Shown here piece after piece: positions 23,605-34,499 of a stretch of 64,000 bases of DNA. Location: the NCBI RefSeq assembly GCF_036785885.1, contig NC_092310.1:6696001-6760000 (forward strand), in the 5' to 3' direction. The notes beneath the pieces were generated by a model. The model had not been told where the DNA came from. It did no database searches and saw only the letters and a program-made list of their open reading frames with translations. The position numbers were made by a program, and so were the translations under genes. This DNA comes from Coffea arabica. Its lineage: Eukaryota; Streptophyta; Magnoliopsida; Gentianales; Rubiaceae. Every line of letters begins with the position of its first letter. The first letter of the stretch is position 1.

Positions 23605-26539
23605 CTAAATATCGAATTTGTATTCCACTACGGTTACTTTATATGATTCAAGTGCAGACTTCATGTCTTCAAGTTCCTTCACAGTATCATCAGTCAAGAT
23701 GCTAGCATTTTCAATGGAAGATAGCTCATCATGCGCTTGGGTTATTTCGGCCTGGATCTTTTTGAAGGTCTCATGCTTTTGATCGATAGTTGAGGTGATT
23801 TCCAAGCTTTGCTTCTCCAAACTGATGAGTTCCTGTTGCAGAACCTTTTTCCTGTCTTCAATGGACTGCAACTTTTCTTCTAGACTTTGCAAATGACAGG
23901 TTAGTTCTTCTCCCTTTGTCTTAACTCCCTCGAGTTGGACGGTCGCTTTGGAAAGGAGTTCTGCATGTGTTTCTTTGCTCATCCTCTCCCACGATGAAGA
24001 TGCCAGAACATCATAAGCCTCCGCCTTGGCAAACAATTCCATCAAGTGGTCTTTTAAAGGGAGATCGTTGGTGGGATCCGTTCTTGTGATTTCTACAATG
24101 ATTTCCTCTGCACACTCTTTTAAAGAAGAGATCTGCTCAATTGGAGTGTCAAGAATCTGTCCGCGAAAATCCGTCCACAAGCTCTGCAAGTACTTTCTTC
24201 GATGTGTCTGGATCAACTTTTGGCCATGAAATTCTGAAACCAGTACTACCTTAGGTCTCTTTCGGATCTCGTGCGTACCAGTTAACTCCTTCTTACGCGT
24301 GGGCGAGGTACCTCCACTGGAGGCAAGTTGCCTGGGAGTACTGATAGCTGTTTCCTCACTTTTGTTGTTTGAGATTGTATCATCGACTTCAAGTTCGGGT
24401 GGTAAATTGTTACCAACACCTTCTTGACGGAATTCAAGAAACGGGGGCTGAAAAAATAAAGTTACAAAAAAAAAATTTATTACAAAAAGGGAAAAATGGA
24501 GAGACAATTACCTTAAGTGGCGACACTCCAACCGACGGTGGTGTAAAGGAAACCTCCTCCAAATCAGAAGACGTCCTCTTCTTTGATCGGTTCCAATGAC
24601 GGTCTTGACTACTACTACCACTCGCCAACAAGTGTGCTCCTCCTTGGGTAGATCCGATGCCCTGAACTTGAGTCCCTTCCTTTTCTATAGCCCGGATAGA
24701 ATCACAATCGCCCGCTGTTTCAATTTCGACAACTCCCTCCGTACGAGTCACTGATAAGGATTTTGAAACTTTAGGCGGCGTCTGCTTTGCTGGAATCACT
24801 GGTTGCGCCTCTTTGATGGCCTGTCGAGAGTCCTTGGAAGACTTATTTTTTGTGGCAATGTTTTTCAAGGGGCTGCTAGTAATTTTGTTCTTTCGCGAGG
24901 TAGATGAAACAAGACCCGTTACAATCTCTATAGCTCCATTATGATGCCCTGACTCGTTAGCGGAGGTAATCTTACCCTTCTTCGATGATGGCTGAGGGAT
25001 CTTAACGGTGAATTTAAAGGAAGTTGAAAAGACACTATTTGACCGAGTCGACCACCAGGCGTCATAGTCTTTTGTGATCAATGGATGCTTCCTATGCGCG
25101 GGTATAGTCATCCGAGATCGTGTCTGCGTGCGAATTAAGGAATCTCATAGTTGAATAGCCTCACCCAAAGTATACGTGTGAGTGATCTCTTTCAAGTTGT
25201 TGGGGATATCCTGACAGAAGCCGAATTGTCTGCTGAACCTGCAAGAATTATATTTTTCAATAATGAAAGTATTGTCCTTACGTAGAGTTAAGTGGCAAGA
25301 GCGTTGACTAATGAAGTAGCTCGTGAGTCTGGATGATAAGGATCCGTCATCGATCAACGCCTTTTCTTCATTCTCAGTCCAGCACAATTTAGGAAGCATC
25401 AAAGGGTTCACTTCTTTGAAGATTTCCTCAGCTTCCAATTGGCCATAAAATATTGTCATTTTCTCACAACTAAATCTTGTCATGCGCGCGTGGTGGCTAC
25501 TCACTTGATGATTTTCGTAATATACATCAAAGTATTGGCCAATCCAAGCATAGACATAATGGATTGGAAAAGTTACCTCGCATTCTTCAAGGTTAGGGGC
25601 GTGGACGATCTCCCTCAACCCATGATATATGCTCGCAAGGACGGGAATCGCAAGACAAAATCTTTTCCCTGTAGCCATTAAGCATGCAACCTTGAAGACA
25701 CTTGGACGAATACGATCGACTTTTTTGCTGGGCAAAAGGAACTTGCAAATCCAACATGCTATGAATGCCGCAATATAGGTTTCCTTTCTTAGAGACCCTG
25801 GGATACCCAGGGTGTCAAAAGGGGCGTTGAAATCATTCGTATCGGCAAAGTCGTAAGGCTCCACGCTTCCAGAAGGGTTGTAAGTCATTTTTGGTTTAGA
25901 TGTGGTCTTCCTTCTGTTCGCTCTATTCGGAGGAGCCCTATACCTAGCCTCTCCTTTGAACCAGAAGCGAATCCAGTCCTTCATCCATACCCCTTGGTCA
26001 TTCGTCCAAAGGTGGTAGTAGGCGGAAAAGAGGTGCCTGCAACTCTCGGGAAGAAGTGGCTTCCTTTCTTTGTCACGAGTGAGGAGCTCCCGCGCCGAAG
26101 GAACAACTTCATCGAAAAACGTGCCATCGATCGAAAGGCCACCAAGTCGATAGAGGTCCCAAAGTGTGATGGACAACTCCCCAACGGGCGTATGGAGTGT
26201 GTTCGTCGAGGGACACCAATATTTGAAGAAGGCTCGCAAGATATTTTCACAGCGGTCGTAGGAGTATCTCGACGCGTAAACGGCTTCAAATATGCCAGCG
26301 CGTGTGAGTATGTCTTTATGCCTTCCAAGCATGTCCTCAACCCACTCCCAATAATGGGAGGTGAAGCACGCCTCACCGAAGAATGACGAAGGGGTTTTCC
26401 ATGTAGCTTTGTCAACATTGAATCCCACAAACGGAAGAGTGAATTTGGCTATTTCTGGATCTCCATTGTGAAGAGACGAGTTTAACACGACCACTTCTTC
26501 TTCCCTTGACGTAGTGGAGAAAGTCGACGGTGCCACCAC
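23605..26539 (-). CDS. antisense accessory gene: plant mobile domain (PMD) plus coiled-coil protein, one intron
   Basis: The minus-strand frame runs from a GTG at 26539 (true start unknown; upstream in-frame TGA at 26561-26563) to 25145, then continues in the same frame past one TGA (25145-25147) to 24512. A 64-bp intron (24448-24511, GTAATTG...TTTCAG) joins it to a second ORF ending at 23605. Both exons meet at phase 0. Residues 1-465 match the plant mobile domain: ITLWDLYRLGGLSIDGTFFD, FIACWICKFLLPSKKVDRIR, ATGKRFCLAIPVLASIYHGL and FSRQFGFCQDIP, then YDAWWS after the TGA. The middle is Ser/Lys-rich. The C-terminal exon has a long coiled coil (LEEKLQSIEDRKKVLQQELI). PMD genes are often spread by transposons; antisense ORFs in this position are known in Tat elements. 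Function is unknown. Confidence 0.75.
24448..24511 (-). other. predicted intron of the antisense PMD gene
   Basis: On the minus strand the donor is AAG|GTAATTG (24511) and the acceptor TTTTTTCAG|CCCCC (24448), with a T-rich interior. Removing 64 bp joins codon-complete exons. Without splicing, translation ends shortly after in Phe-rich sequence. It is short for a plant intron but has correct borders. Confidence 0.65.
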
Positions 26540-26676
26540 TTCCTTAGTCCACTTGCTAGTTCAGTCTTCGAGATGAAAGCATCCTTCGAGGGGTATGAAG
26601 GATTCAGCGAGCGGCCCGATTGCTGGTTTGTAAACATGTAGTGACAAGCTCTTTGATTGAGTTCCTCCCCGTTCAT
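26482..26676 (-). other. possible 5' extension of the antisense PMD gene in another frame
   Basis: This 64-codon minus-strand ORF begins with ATG (MNGEELNQRACHYMF) and overlaps the start of the PMD frame at +1. It may hold the true N-terminus, cut off by a frameshift or joined by an unseen intron. It contains no recognisable domain. Confidence 0.3.
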
Positions 26677-26989
26677 CCGTCAGCGAAATATGCGGCAGTG
26701 GCACGGCATAGTCCTTAATTTGCATGATTGCTGGAATTTTGAAAAAGAAAGTATTAGACGATGAAGGGAATTTCTTACAGAATTTTGGTAATCAAATTAC
26801 CTAATCAGCGGCTTTCTTCAAATCCCCGAAATTGTTTCAACTTTCTTTTCGGGCACGAGGTGGGCTCTCTACAGGAGAACAAGTTAGTAAAATTGAGATG
26901 TTGAGATGGGATGGGGCAAAAAAAAAACAAAAACAAAAAAAAAACTTTTTTGTTATTATTAAGGTCAAAGTTTTAGCGAAAAGAAGGGA

Positions 26990-27395
26990 AATTTTTGCTC
27001 AAATATCATATGTGGTACTGTCCCAAAAAAAAAAAAAAAAGGGTCTCTCAAATACCATATTTGATATTACCCTCATACATGAAAAAAAAAGGGGTTCAAA
27101 TATCATATTTGGTATTATCCTAATAGATTAGCAAAAAAAAAAAAAACTTTTTCTCAAATATCATATTTAGTATTAAGGAAAAAAAAGGGGGGTTCAAGTA
27201 TCATATTTGGTATTGTCCTAATAGACTAAAAAAAAGGGGGGGTGTTCAAATATCATATTTGGTATTACCCTAGTAAATGAGCAAAACAAAAAAAAACACA
27301 AAAAACAAAAACAAAGCAAAAAAAAAAACAAAACAAAACAAAACAAAAAAAAAGGCTCAAATATCATAGTTGGTGTTATCCTGGTGGTTGGGAAA
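26990..27395. repeat. tandem repeats with A and G homopolymers in the Tat 3' region
   Basis: About seven degenerate units of 40-60 bp, each with a core CAAATATCATATTTGGTATT followed by CCTAATAGA-like sequence and then runs of A (6-17) and often G (4-8). They lie just upstream of the antisense gene and downstream of pol. Tandem arrays in this part of Tat/Ogre elements are known and can seed satellites. Confidence 0.8.
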
Positions 27396-28843
27396 AAAAA
27401 AGGGTATCGGCAGGATGCAAATAGCGGGTGGCATCAGTTTGGAGGAAGCAACCGTCAAATATTTCTACACAACCATTCATAGTTCATCAGGTTTTACCTA
27501 AAGTACAAGGGGCAGACATAATTCATAATGGAAAGTTCCATGCGAGACCAACAAAGACAATAGTTCACATGGTACTTAGCATCTTGCATGGAAGATAAAT
27601 GTAAAGCACATCGAGTCAGGCGTTCCGGCAACATTGACAAAGAAGATTTTGTCCCTGAATCTATCCATGCATAGACTACAAAATTCGCAATTGTTCCATG
27701 TAAGGTAGTAAAAGCAGAAATACAAGCAGGGTGGTACCATAGCTTGGAGAAGTAATGCGTACCTTAAAGTAATCCAGGAGTAGTCCGACAGGGGTAATGG
27801 CCGACGTCAAATTGATTCTATCAGTCTGAGAGGCAGCAAATCCAAACAAACTAGTGAATTATGAACGACGGCAGCAGCCAAAAAAAAAAAAGGAAAAAAA
27901 AAGGGACCTGGCGGCGGCGAACAAAGAAAATAGCAGCAATTTTGGATGGACAAACCGCCAAGCGGGATCACAAGGAGAGAGGGCAGCGACTGGAGACCCA
28001 CAGCTCTGAGGGAAGTATGAGTCTGTGACTTCGGTCCTGAGAGTTTTATAGCGGAAAGTTTCAAGGGAAGCCCGCGGGTACTCAAAGTCTGAATGCGACA
28101 TAGAGTCCTGCTCTACGTGAACTACTCAAAGGTCTTGCCGTGAGGACTATGCGTGCTTGGTAGAAATTCAGTAAGTGGAATTCAGGTCCAGTACGGTGTC
28201 CCTTTTAGCACGGTCCTAGTAAGTAGAATTCAAGTCCAATACAGTGTCCTGTAACCAACTACGTCATGAGGACCGGCACGGAGAATTGGGTTCCTGCGAA
28301 TGGAGCTTGCCATGGGTTGCATTACCTAGCTAGTAGTTTTGGAGTGAACTTCTAAGTACAGCAGACCCATCGGCTTCGTCACGTGAATAACCTGCGAACT
28401 ATGCCCAACATATGGAAATCAAGAAACCTACAAGGGAAGCGGCAGCTAGTCGCGTAAGATAGCATAAAAAAAAAAGAAAAAAAAAGAATGACCACTACTG
28501 CTGTAACTTCAAAGGTTGGGAGCGAGGTCGGCCGTGGGATTTGATCAATATCAAATGGCGCACAAGACTTCAAGTGAGCTGATGAGCATAGGTAATGCCC
28601 TTGAGGGAGGGAAAGAAGAAACAACGAAGTTCCTCTGGTGCCTGCCATTGGTTTGAGGGACGTTGAAACAAGATGGCGCAGCTACTTGGGGTAGATGTCG
28701 AAGGCTGCCATGGAGGAGGGAGTGATGCATGCTGTCTCAAACAAGCTCATGAGTTGGGTCAAGGTGGCAGGGGAGACCTTCCTTAATCCACCCACTGAGG
28801 GAAAAAGAGTGAAGTATGTCGATGACCAAGCATCGGGCAATCT

Positions 28844-28891
<48 letters not shown>

Positions 28892-29410
28892 CGCCGCAGC
28901 AAACTAGAGAAGGACTTGGGGCAAGCTAATTTGAAGTCATTTGGCTTTACCACCGAAGTTTGTCTAACAGCGATGGATTTGAGACTATTGGCATCATTTG
29001 TTTAACCTTGGATTGATACACTATACTATGTATGAATGAGTGGCATCCCACGTGGCCACCTTGTGAACAATCCAAAGCCACAAACATTGCAAAGCTCCAA
29101 GTAAATTACGTTTGTGAACATCACTTGAATTAACATGCCAAATGAAGTGATCCGGCCTCGGGAAATTGAAGGCACTGGTGATCTTGGAAATTGAGATTAC
29201 TAAGGTGGCATTTCACGTGGAGTTTGAGACCACTAAAGTCCTTGGACTTTATTTAAGATCACTAAGTCACCAAAGCTTCAAGGATAGCCTATTTATGGAC
29301 TTATTTGAGTACTAATATTCCAATGGTGTTCAAATTGAAGCAAATATATATATATGTCAAAACTTGTCCGTTCAAAATTTGCTCCGATATCCAGCAGTCA
29401 CGCACAAGTT
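27396..29410. other. Tat 3' untranslated region
   Basis: About 2 kb with no convincing coding sequence. Short ORFs at 27807-28101, 28379-28648 and 28695-28907 lack family signals. A run of 43 A occupies 28846-28888, and an (AT)n patch lies near 29344-29356. Confidence 0.6.
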
Positions 29411-29423
29411 TCGAGGGGGCATT
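29411..29423 (+). other. polypurine tract of the Tat element
   Basis: TCGAGGGGGCATT directly before the TGTAGACA start of the 3' LTR. It is very close to the CTCGAGGGGGCATT form common in Tat-type elements. Confidence 0.85.
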
Positions 29424-30297
29424 TGTAGACAATGGAATTTTAATTAAATTCTAAAAATTACCATTGGTCTGTTAAAAATTTTTTGTCCAATCGGATATTG
29501 CCATTTGTCATGTACACTTGGAAAATTTGGTTATTAAGCAGCCAATTATATTTTGCCACGTGTCAGGGTGAGGTGTTCCAAATCAATTCAATTTGCAGGG
29601 GTATCTCCACCAACCAAATCATATCATATCATGTATTTATTGGATAAATATCTAAATATTTATTTCTTATTGAAAGGATAATATTTAGAATTGTTTAACC
29701 CAAGTATATCTCTTATATACTGCAATGGCCTGGCCAGTAAAATGGCGCCACGTCACGTGTCCCCACAAGTCTGGCCAATCGAGAAATTCCTTATCTCTTT
29801 ATTAATGAAGAGATAATATTTAGCTGGCACAGTCCTAATATGACTGTACGTCTTGCTAGGCAAGTAGAGTGGTGTACATGATCTCAACCTCCACCTCTTG
29901 CTACAACTATAAATAGAGGTCTCTCAACCAAGTTAAGGGGGACATAGAGATATCAAGAAGCATCTCATACACTCAAGTATTAAAGCTTCAAGCTACGAAG
30001 GTCTGGGTCTCAAAGCTCCTCAAGTCTTCCGCATATCAAGGCTTGAGCCTTCAAGTATTTTCAAATCCTTCAAATCTTCCATATCAAGATTTGAAGGAGT
30101 CGGTGGTTGATCCAAGAACAAGCTGCGAAGCCCTTGGATTGGTGTTCGAGGAGAAGAATCGAAGGAAACTCTCCATAAGTTCGAGAAACTTCCAGAGATT
30201 GTACCTACATATTTTTTTTCTAAGTTTATATAGTACATATTTGTCGTGTATTTCTTTTTCTTGTCGTTTTGCAGACTTGAAATTTTTATCGCGTACA
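29424..30297 (+). repeat. 3' LTR of the Tat element
   Basis: 874 bp, a copy of 15325-16198 with about five substitutions. It is followed by the GAAGA target duplication at 30298-30302. TATA box at 29908-29915. Confidence 0.95.
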
Positions 30298-30302
30298 GAA
30301 GA

Positions 30303-30432
30303 GACGAGTAATTTTGAGGAATATGTTCCTGTTATACAGTATCTGAACAAATGGCATCAGTTAGGAGAAGAGGAAACTTCAAGGGAAGATCAATCCTTCA
30401 TTACAAGCCAATTTCTAGAGTTCCAGCCTTAA
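30303..30432 (+). pseudogene. chromodomain end of the interrupted Ty3/gypsy pol
   Basis: Once the Tat element and one GAAGA copy are discounted, the reading frame that stops at 15324 continues here without a shift: YVPVIQYLNKWHQLG, then EDQSFITSQFLEFQP and TAA at 30430-30432. This is the second half of an integrase chromodomain (aromatic/Trp-rich strand and terminal helix) as in Reina-type chromoviruses. In such elements it steers integration to chromatin marks. Confidence 0.8.
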
Positions 30433-30463
30433 GGACAAGGCTATCCTCAATCAGAGGAGGTAT

Positions 30464-30808
30464 TGTCAGGATTAGGGGTATCAATGAAAAAAGGCAAAAG
30501 TATTAAGGGTCGCAATAGTAAATATTAGAAGTAGTTAAAGGTAAAGGTAGTTAAAGGTCGTTAGAAAAAAATGCAGAATTTGGTACTGGAGTTAGAAACT
30601 AGCAAAGTCTCAACAATTGTGTATAAATTCTAAAATGTACTGGGATTGAAACAAGAAATGATAATTGAATTTTTCCCTCCTCTCTCGTTCTCTCTCTGGA
30701 ATCTTCCTTTTTTTTCCTTTTCTCATTTACTTTCTAATTTTATTCTCTCTCTTTCTTCTTTTCTTCTTTCTGTTCATCTAATTCTACTAATCCTTGAAGA
30801 TCCTGACA
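30464..30808 (+). repeat. 3' LTR of the old chromovirus-type element (345 bp)
   Basis: Begins TGTCAGGAT after a purine-rich stretch (CAGAGGAGGTAT) and ends ATCCTGACA, giving a perfect 9-bp terminal inverted repeat. A short LTR of this size fits the Reina group. The matching 5' LTR is not in the window upstream of 12137, so the element is 5'-truncated. Following bases AATTG could be its target duplication. Confidence 0.65.
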
Positions 30809-30842
30809 AATTGCACGTAGGAGGGGTGCCTTCCTATGGTCT

Positions 30843-30858
30843 CCCCCCCCCCCCCCCC
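30843..30858. repeat. poly(C) tract
   Basis: Sixteen consecutive C, an unusual homopolymer in this AT-rich DNA. Confidence 0.9.
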
Positions 30859-31034
30859 AAGTGGAAGAGCCGACATTATAATTAGTGATAGTGGTAGCCT
30901 GTGTTCGCGTCACTCCTGCCCATCTCTAGTGAAGGTTTTTGAATATTTTTACCATGTAAGTGATTATGGTTCTTTACCTGCCCATCTCTAGTTCTTAATC
31001 TTTCTCTGTTTTGAAGTGATTATGGTTTCTTCTT

Positions 31035-31177
31035 AAATAAATTTTATATACATTGACAGTATATATTCTATCATTGATAGATTCATGACACATGTGCAAA
31101 ATGGGTTTCAAATTTAAATTATATATAGTTGTCATTCATCCAAAATTGTACATTATCAGTGCAGGAAAGATTAATCC
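31035..31177. mobile_element. MITE, copy 1 (same family as 50769-50921)
   Basis: An imperfect terminal inverted repeat: left ACATTGACAGTATATA, right the complement of ACATTATCAGTGCAGGAAAG. It shares the core GATTCATGACACATGTGCAA and GTCATTCATCCA with the copy near 50.8 kb. Flanks TTTCTTCTT and TTTCTTTAA could be a decayed 9-bp target duplication. Confidence 0.65.
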
Positions 31178-31335
31178 TTTCTTTAAACAAGGAGATTATG
31201 TATAACAATTTAGAAAGACTACATTTACACAGAAGATCAATTCATGGTCAATCTCCGCCTTTATTATGTTTAGGCAAGAAAAGTCTGCACCAATTCATAT
31301 TTGTGTGCATCAAATTTGATAGAGAATGCGGTGAC

Positions 31336-31337
<2 letters not shown>

Positions 31338-31411
<74 letters not shown>
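31338..31411. repeat. (GA)n microsatellite
   Basis: About 37 uninterrupted AG units. The Glu-Arg and Ser-Leu ORFs on both strands here are translations of this repeat and not genes. Confidence 0.95.
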
Positions 31412-31414
<3 letters not shown>

Positions 31415-31449
31415 TCTTTTTGTGATAAAATAGGAAAGTTAGAGACATA

Positions 31450-33146
31450 TCTCACGTTTAAGAAAAAACAAACTAGGAAATTAAATTTAGTTCAGTTTTT
31501 GTCTTTATAAGAATTATCACTCTTTTTTTTTTTTTAAGAATTATCACGTTGATGGAGTACGAATAGCAATACCAGCTTTTTATGTGATTAATGCACTTTC
31601 TTTCTTGACCCTATACATAAAAAGGATAGCCTACGTGTTATTTTGAGCTGGTAAGAATTTAACTCGAGGATGTATGATTTAATCTTGTTGCTAAATAGGT
31701 AACTACCAAAAGAAGTCAAGAAATTTTTAAAATGTGTTGTAAAACTAATGAAATAACAAGATGTGGGATAACACAAAATAGAGAGAAGCCAAATAAAGTA
31801 GGGAACTATTCTTCCTTCTATTAACTCAAACGATCAAGGCTTACAAAGAGATGTTCAATCACCTCTATTTATAGAGAACACTGAATAAGCCAAAAGATTA
31901 ACCTCTAAATATAAGAGAGGTTACGAATTAATTGTATAGGAAAACCAAACCGTTATCTATACTAACTCTTTTATCCTTGGAGGAATCAATTTTATCCTTG
32001 GGAGAATTCAATAGACATAGGAAACTTTAATGGATATTCATTCCTATTTAATTGTTTCATAACTAAATGCCAATCTTTGCTAGTTGTTGAGTTCTTGGAA
32101 CTTGGAAGCTAATATATTTTTTCCCCTGCGTTCATAAAAATTGATTTACTCAACAAAATATATAGTTCCTCTAGAAAAACTTAGATGGTGTCAATTTAAT
32201 CATACTATGCGACCATACTTGAATACCTCCACACTCATTGTATAATTTCTTATCTAAGTGGCTCATTAATGGTAATTTTAGATGTAGATACCATACTCAG
32301 ATGGGCAAGCGATACTATCAAAGCAATTAATTATCTTCTTGCCAGAGTATATTTTACTTAAATATCAAGATTACCCTCAATCAATCAACTTTAGATATGT
32401 TCATTAATTACTCCTCTTTTTTTCTCTCTAATTAAGTATTTTTTATTAAGATCTCTCACTCTTCTTCCTATTATTTTCATTTCTCTCTTTTTCACTCACA
32501 CACTAATATATCTATTATTTTATAATTAAATACGTAGGTTTTGCTAAAATCTTTTCTTATATCTTTTTGGTTCTATGTGATCTTCCTTTTTTATTCAATT
32601 CTAAAACTTTTATTTATTAATTTTTTTTAGAAATGGAACTTCATTTAACTCCAACAAATAATTATTATTATTAAGATGTCATTGTAACTCAATACTTTAG
32701 CATAAAATTTTTTTTTGACATGCAACATGCATTTTTCTTTTGAATTTTGCTCGTTTATCGTGTCTCTGAGCAACTAATACCATTAAAACTTTGCCATCTT
32801 TTTCTCTTTTATACTTGTCATATAAATCTTGAATTTTTATCTTTTATCAGGTATAAGACTTGATTTCTCTCAAGTATTCATATTATCTAATAATTAGATG
32901 AAAATAAGTTGAAATTCTATTACGTTATATATCTTATGAATATTGAAGAGAAAAGCTATTTTTTGGGACTATTTTCATTTTAAACTATTATTTATTTTGA
33001 CTTAAACTACATTGTGATTGAAAAAAGAACCATTTGAGTAAATTTTTAAATATATATATATATATAAGGACGTATAGAATTAATATACAAGAAATTATTA
33101 AAACCAAGGCCAATTCAGTAAATCATGAAAATAATTCATGAATTAA

Positions 33147-33213
<67 letters not shown>

Positions 33214-34480
33214 TAAGTAAGTGAGTGGAAAAAACTTTAATTGGAGAGAGAAGAAGAGGAGTAATTAGTGCTTAATGAATCTAAAAATATATGGACTTGA
33301 TTGATTAAGGATAATATGGGCATTTGAAAAAAATTTACTATGACAGGAACATTATTGCCCTAAAAATAACGCCAGCCTACCTAGATGACAAGGAAACATG
33401 TTACGGTTTTAAATGTAGCAAGCGGAAACTTGGTTAAAACCCACCCTTGTGTACCCCCACATCTACCGACAAGGAGACAAAGAACGGTGCTGCAAGCCCT
33501 ATAAGAGCTGGGAACGACCACCTTGCAGAGGTAATTGACGGTCCAAATCAGGTCCAATAAATTGAATTTGATTTTGACCGTTGATTATAAACAAAAAAAA
33601 AAGAGAGAATATATTGAACAGATTAGATTAATTGATGTGGTGGCTCATATCAACTAAGGGAACTCATATCTAAGCAGTGAACTAGTCTCACGGAAACAAG
33701 GCTAATGGCTCGAGAAAAAGTATTGAGATATTGATCAGTAGAAATATAAATATTTATCGATGGATAATATTTTGGGCAATCAATTTATTTAAAGCCTTTG
33801 GTTTCCGCTCAAATAGTTTTGGGTTAACTCACCAGTCACCAATGAGTTAGTGACTTCAATGGTTGATAAGCACTAATCCATCTGAACTGAAAGAGAGGTC
33901 TATTGCAATAGTTAGGATTCTTGTTCTGAATTCTATCTTATTTATTTAGCACCATCTTCTACCAAAGAAAAAGCAACATTTCCATCACGCCTAACAAAAT
34001 ATGTCACCTATCGAAAGATCAATATAACATTCTAGCTTGCAATGACTTAGCAAACAATCCGTGATTTAAAGTTCAGAAGGGAAAAGTACCAAGAAAAAAA
34101 ATGATAGAACAGTGACCAGTAACACAACAGCCTAACACAAATTAACTAAGGAACCATGAATATACTTAGAAATAGATCTCACAATTATCAAGCTTCGCTC
34201 TGTGTCTAATACCAATAATAACTGGATTGGACACAACAGACCCCATTGCATCTACTATGGTCCGTCCCACTTCAGTCTCAAAAATCACGAAACAATGTCA
34301 GAAGAACAGGTTTCTTACTATAGCAACAAACATAAACAACAAGGTGTCAGCAATCTAAAAAAATGCAGGGGCCAACAAAGCAATACAGAAAGATCCAGGC
34401 ACCGGGAATCACCTTTGATCAACGACATGATCTCTAGCAATAACAGAAACACCATCTAAAAGTGCCTTTCTCGCTGGTAA
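31450..34480. other. intergenic AT-rich region
   Basis: No convincing gene. Contains (TA)n near 33048-33066 and a compound microsatellite (listed). The segment 33360-33560 is less AT-rich (CCTACCTAGATGACAAGG, TACCGACAAGGAGAC) and may be a relic of a repeat. A short plus-strand ORF (34202-34459) has no family signal. Confidence 0.55.
33147..33211. repeat. compound (GT)n(GA)n microsatellite
   Basis: About ten TG units run directly into about 22 GA units. Confidence 0.95.
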
Positions 34481-34499
34481 AGCATATAAAAAGGAAGCC

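Larger units (their letters stand above)
15325..30297 (+). mobile_element. full-length Tat-lineage Ty3/gypsy LTR retrotransposon (14,973 bp) with antisense accessory gene
   Basis: 874-bp LTRs (15325-16198 and 29424-30297) have TGTAGACA...GCGTACA ends and perfect 5-bp target duplications GAAGA (15320-15324 and 30298-30302). I count about five substitutions between the LTRs, so insertion was recent. Order: LTR, PBS, gag, protease, Gly-rich linker, RT, RNase H, second RNase H, integrase, antisense PMD gene, AT-rich tandem repeats, polypurine tract, LTR. The dual RNase H, DGGS protease and an accessory antisense ORF between pol and the 3' LTR are known marks of the Tat lineage. Several nonsense codons and frameshifts in gag-pol make this copy non-autonomous. 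It is inserted in the chromodomain end of an older element. Confidence 0.93.

Noticed and set aside
26990..27395. CRISPR-like array
   Set aside because: Units are degenerate, spacers are homopolymers, and the setting is a plant retrotransposon, so it is an ordinary tandem repeat.
31129..31455. Glu-Arg and Ser-Leu repeat proteins
   Set aside because: They are direct translations of the (GA)n microsatellite.
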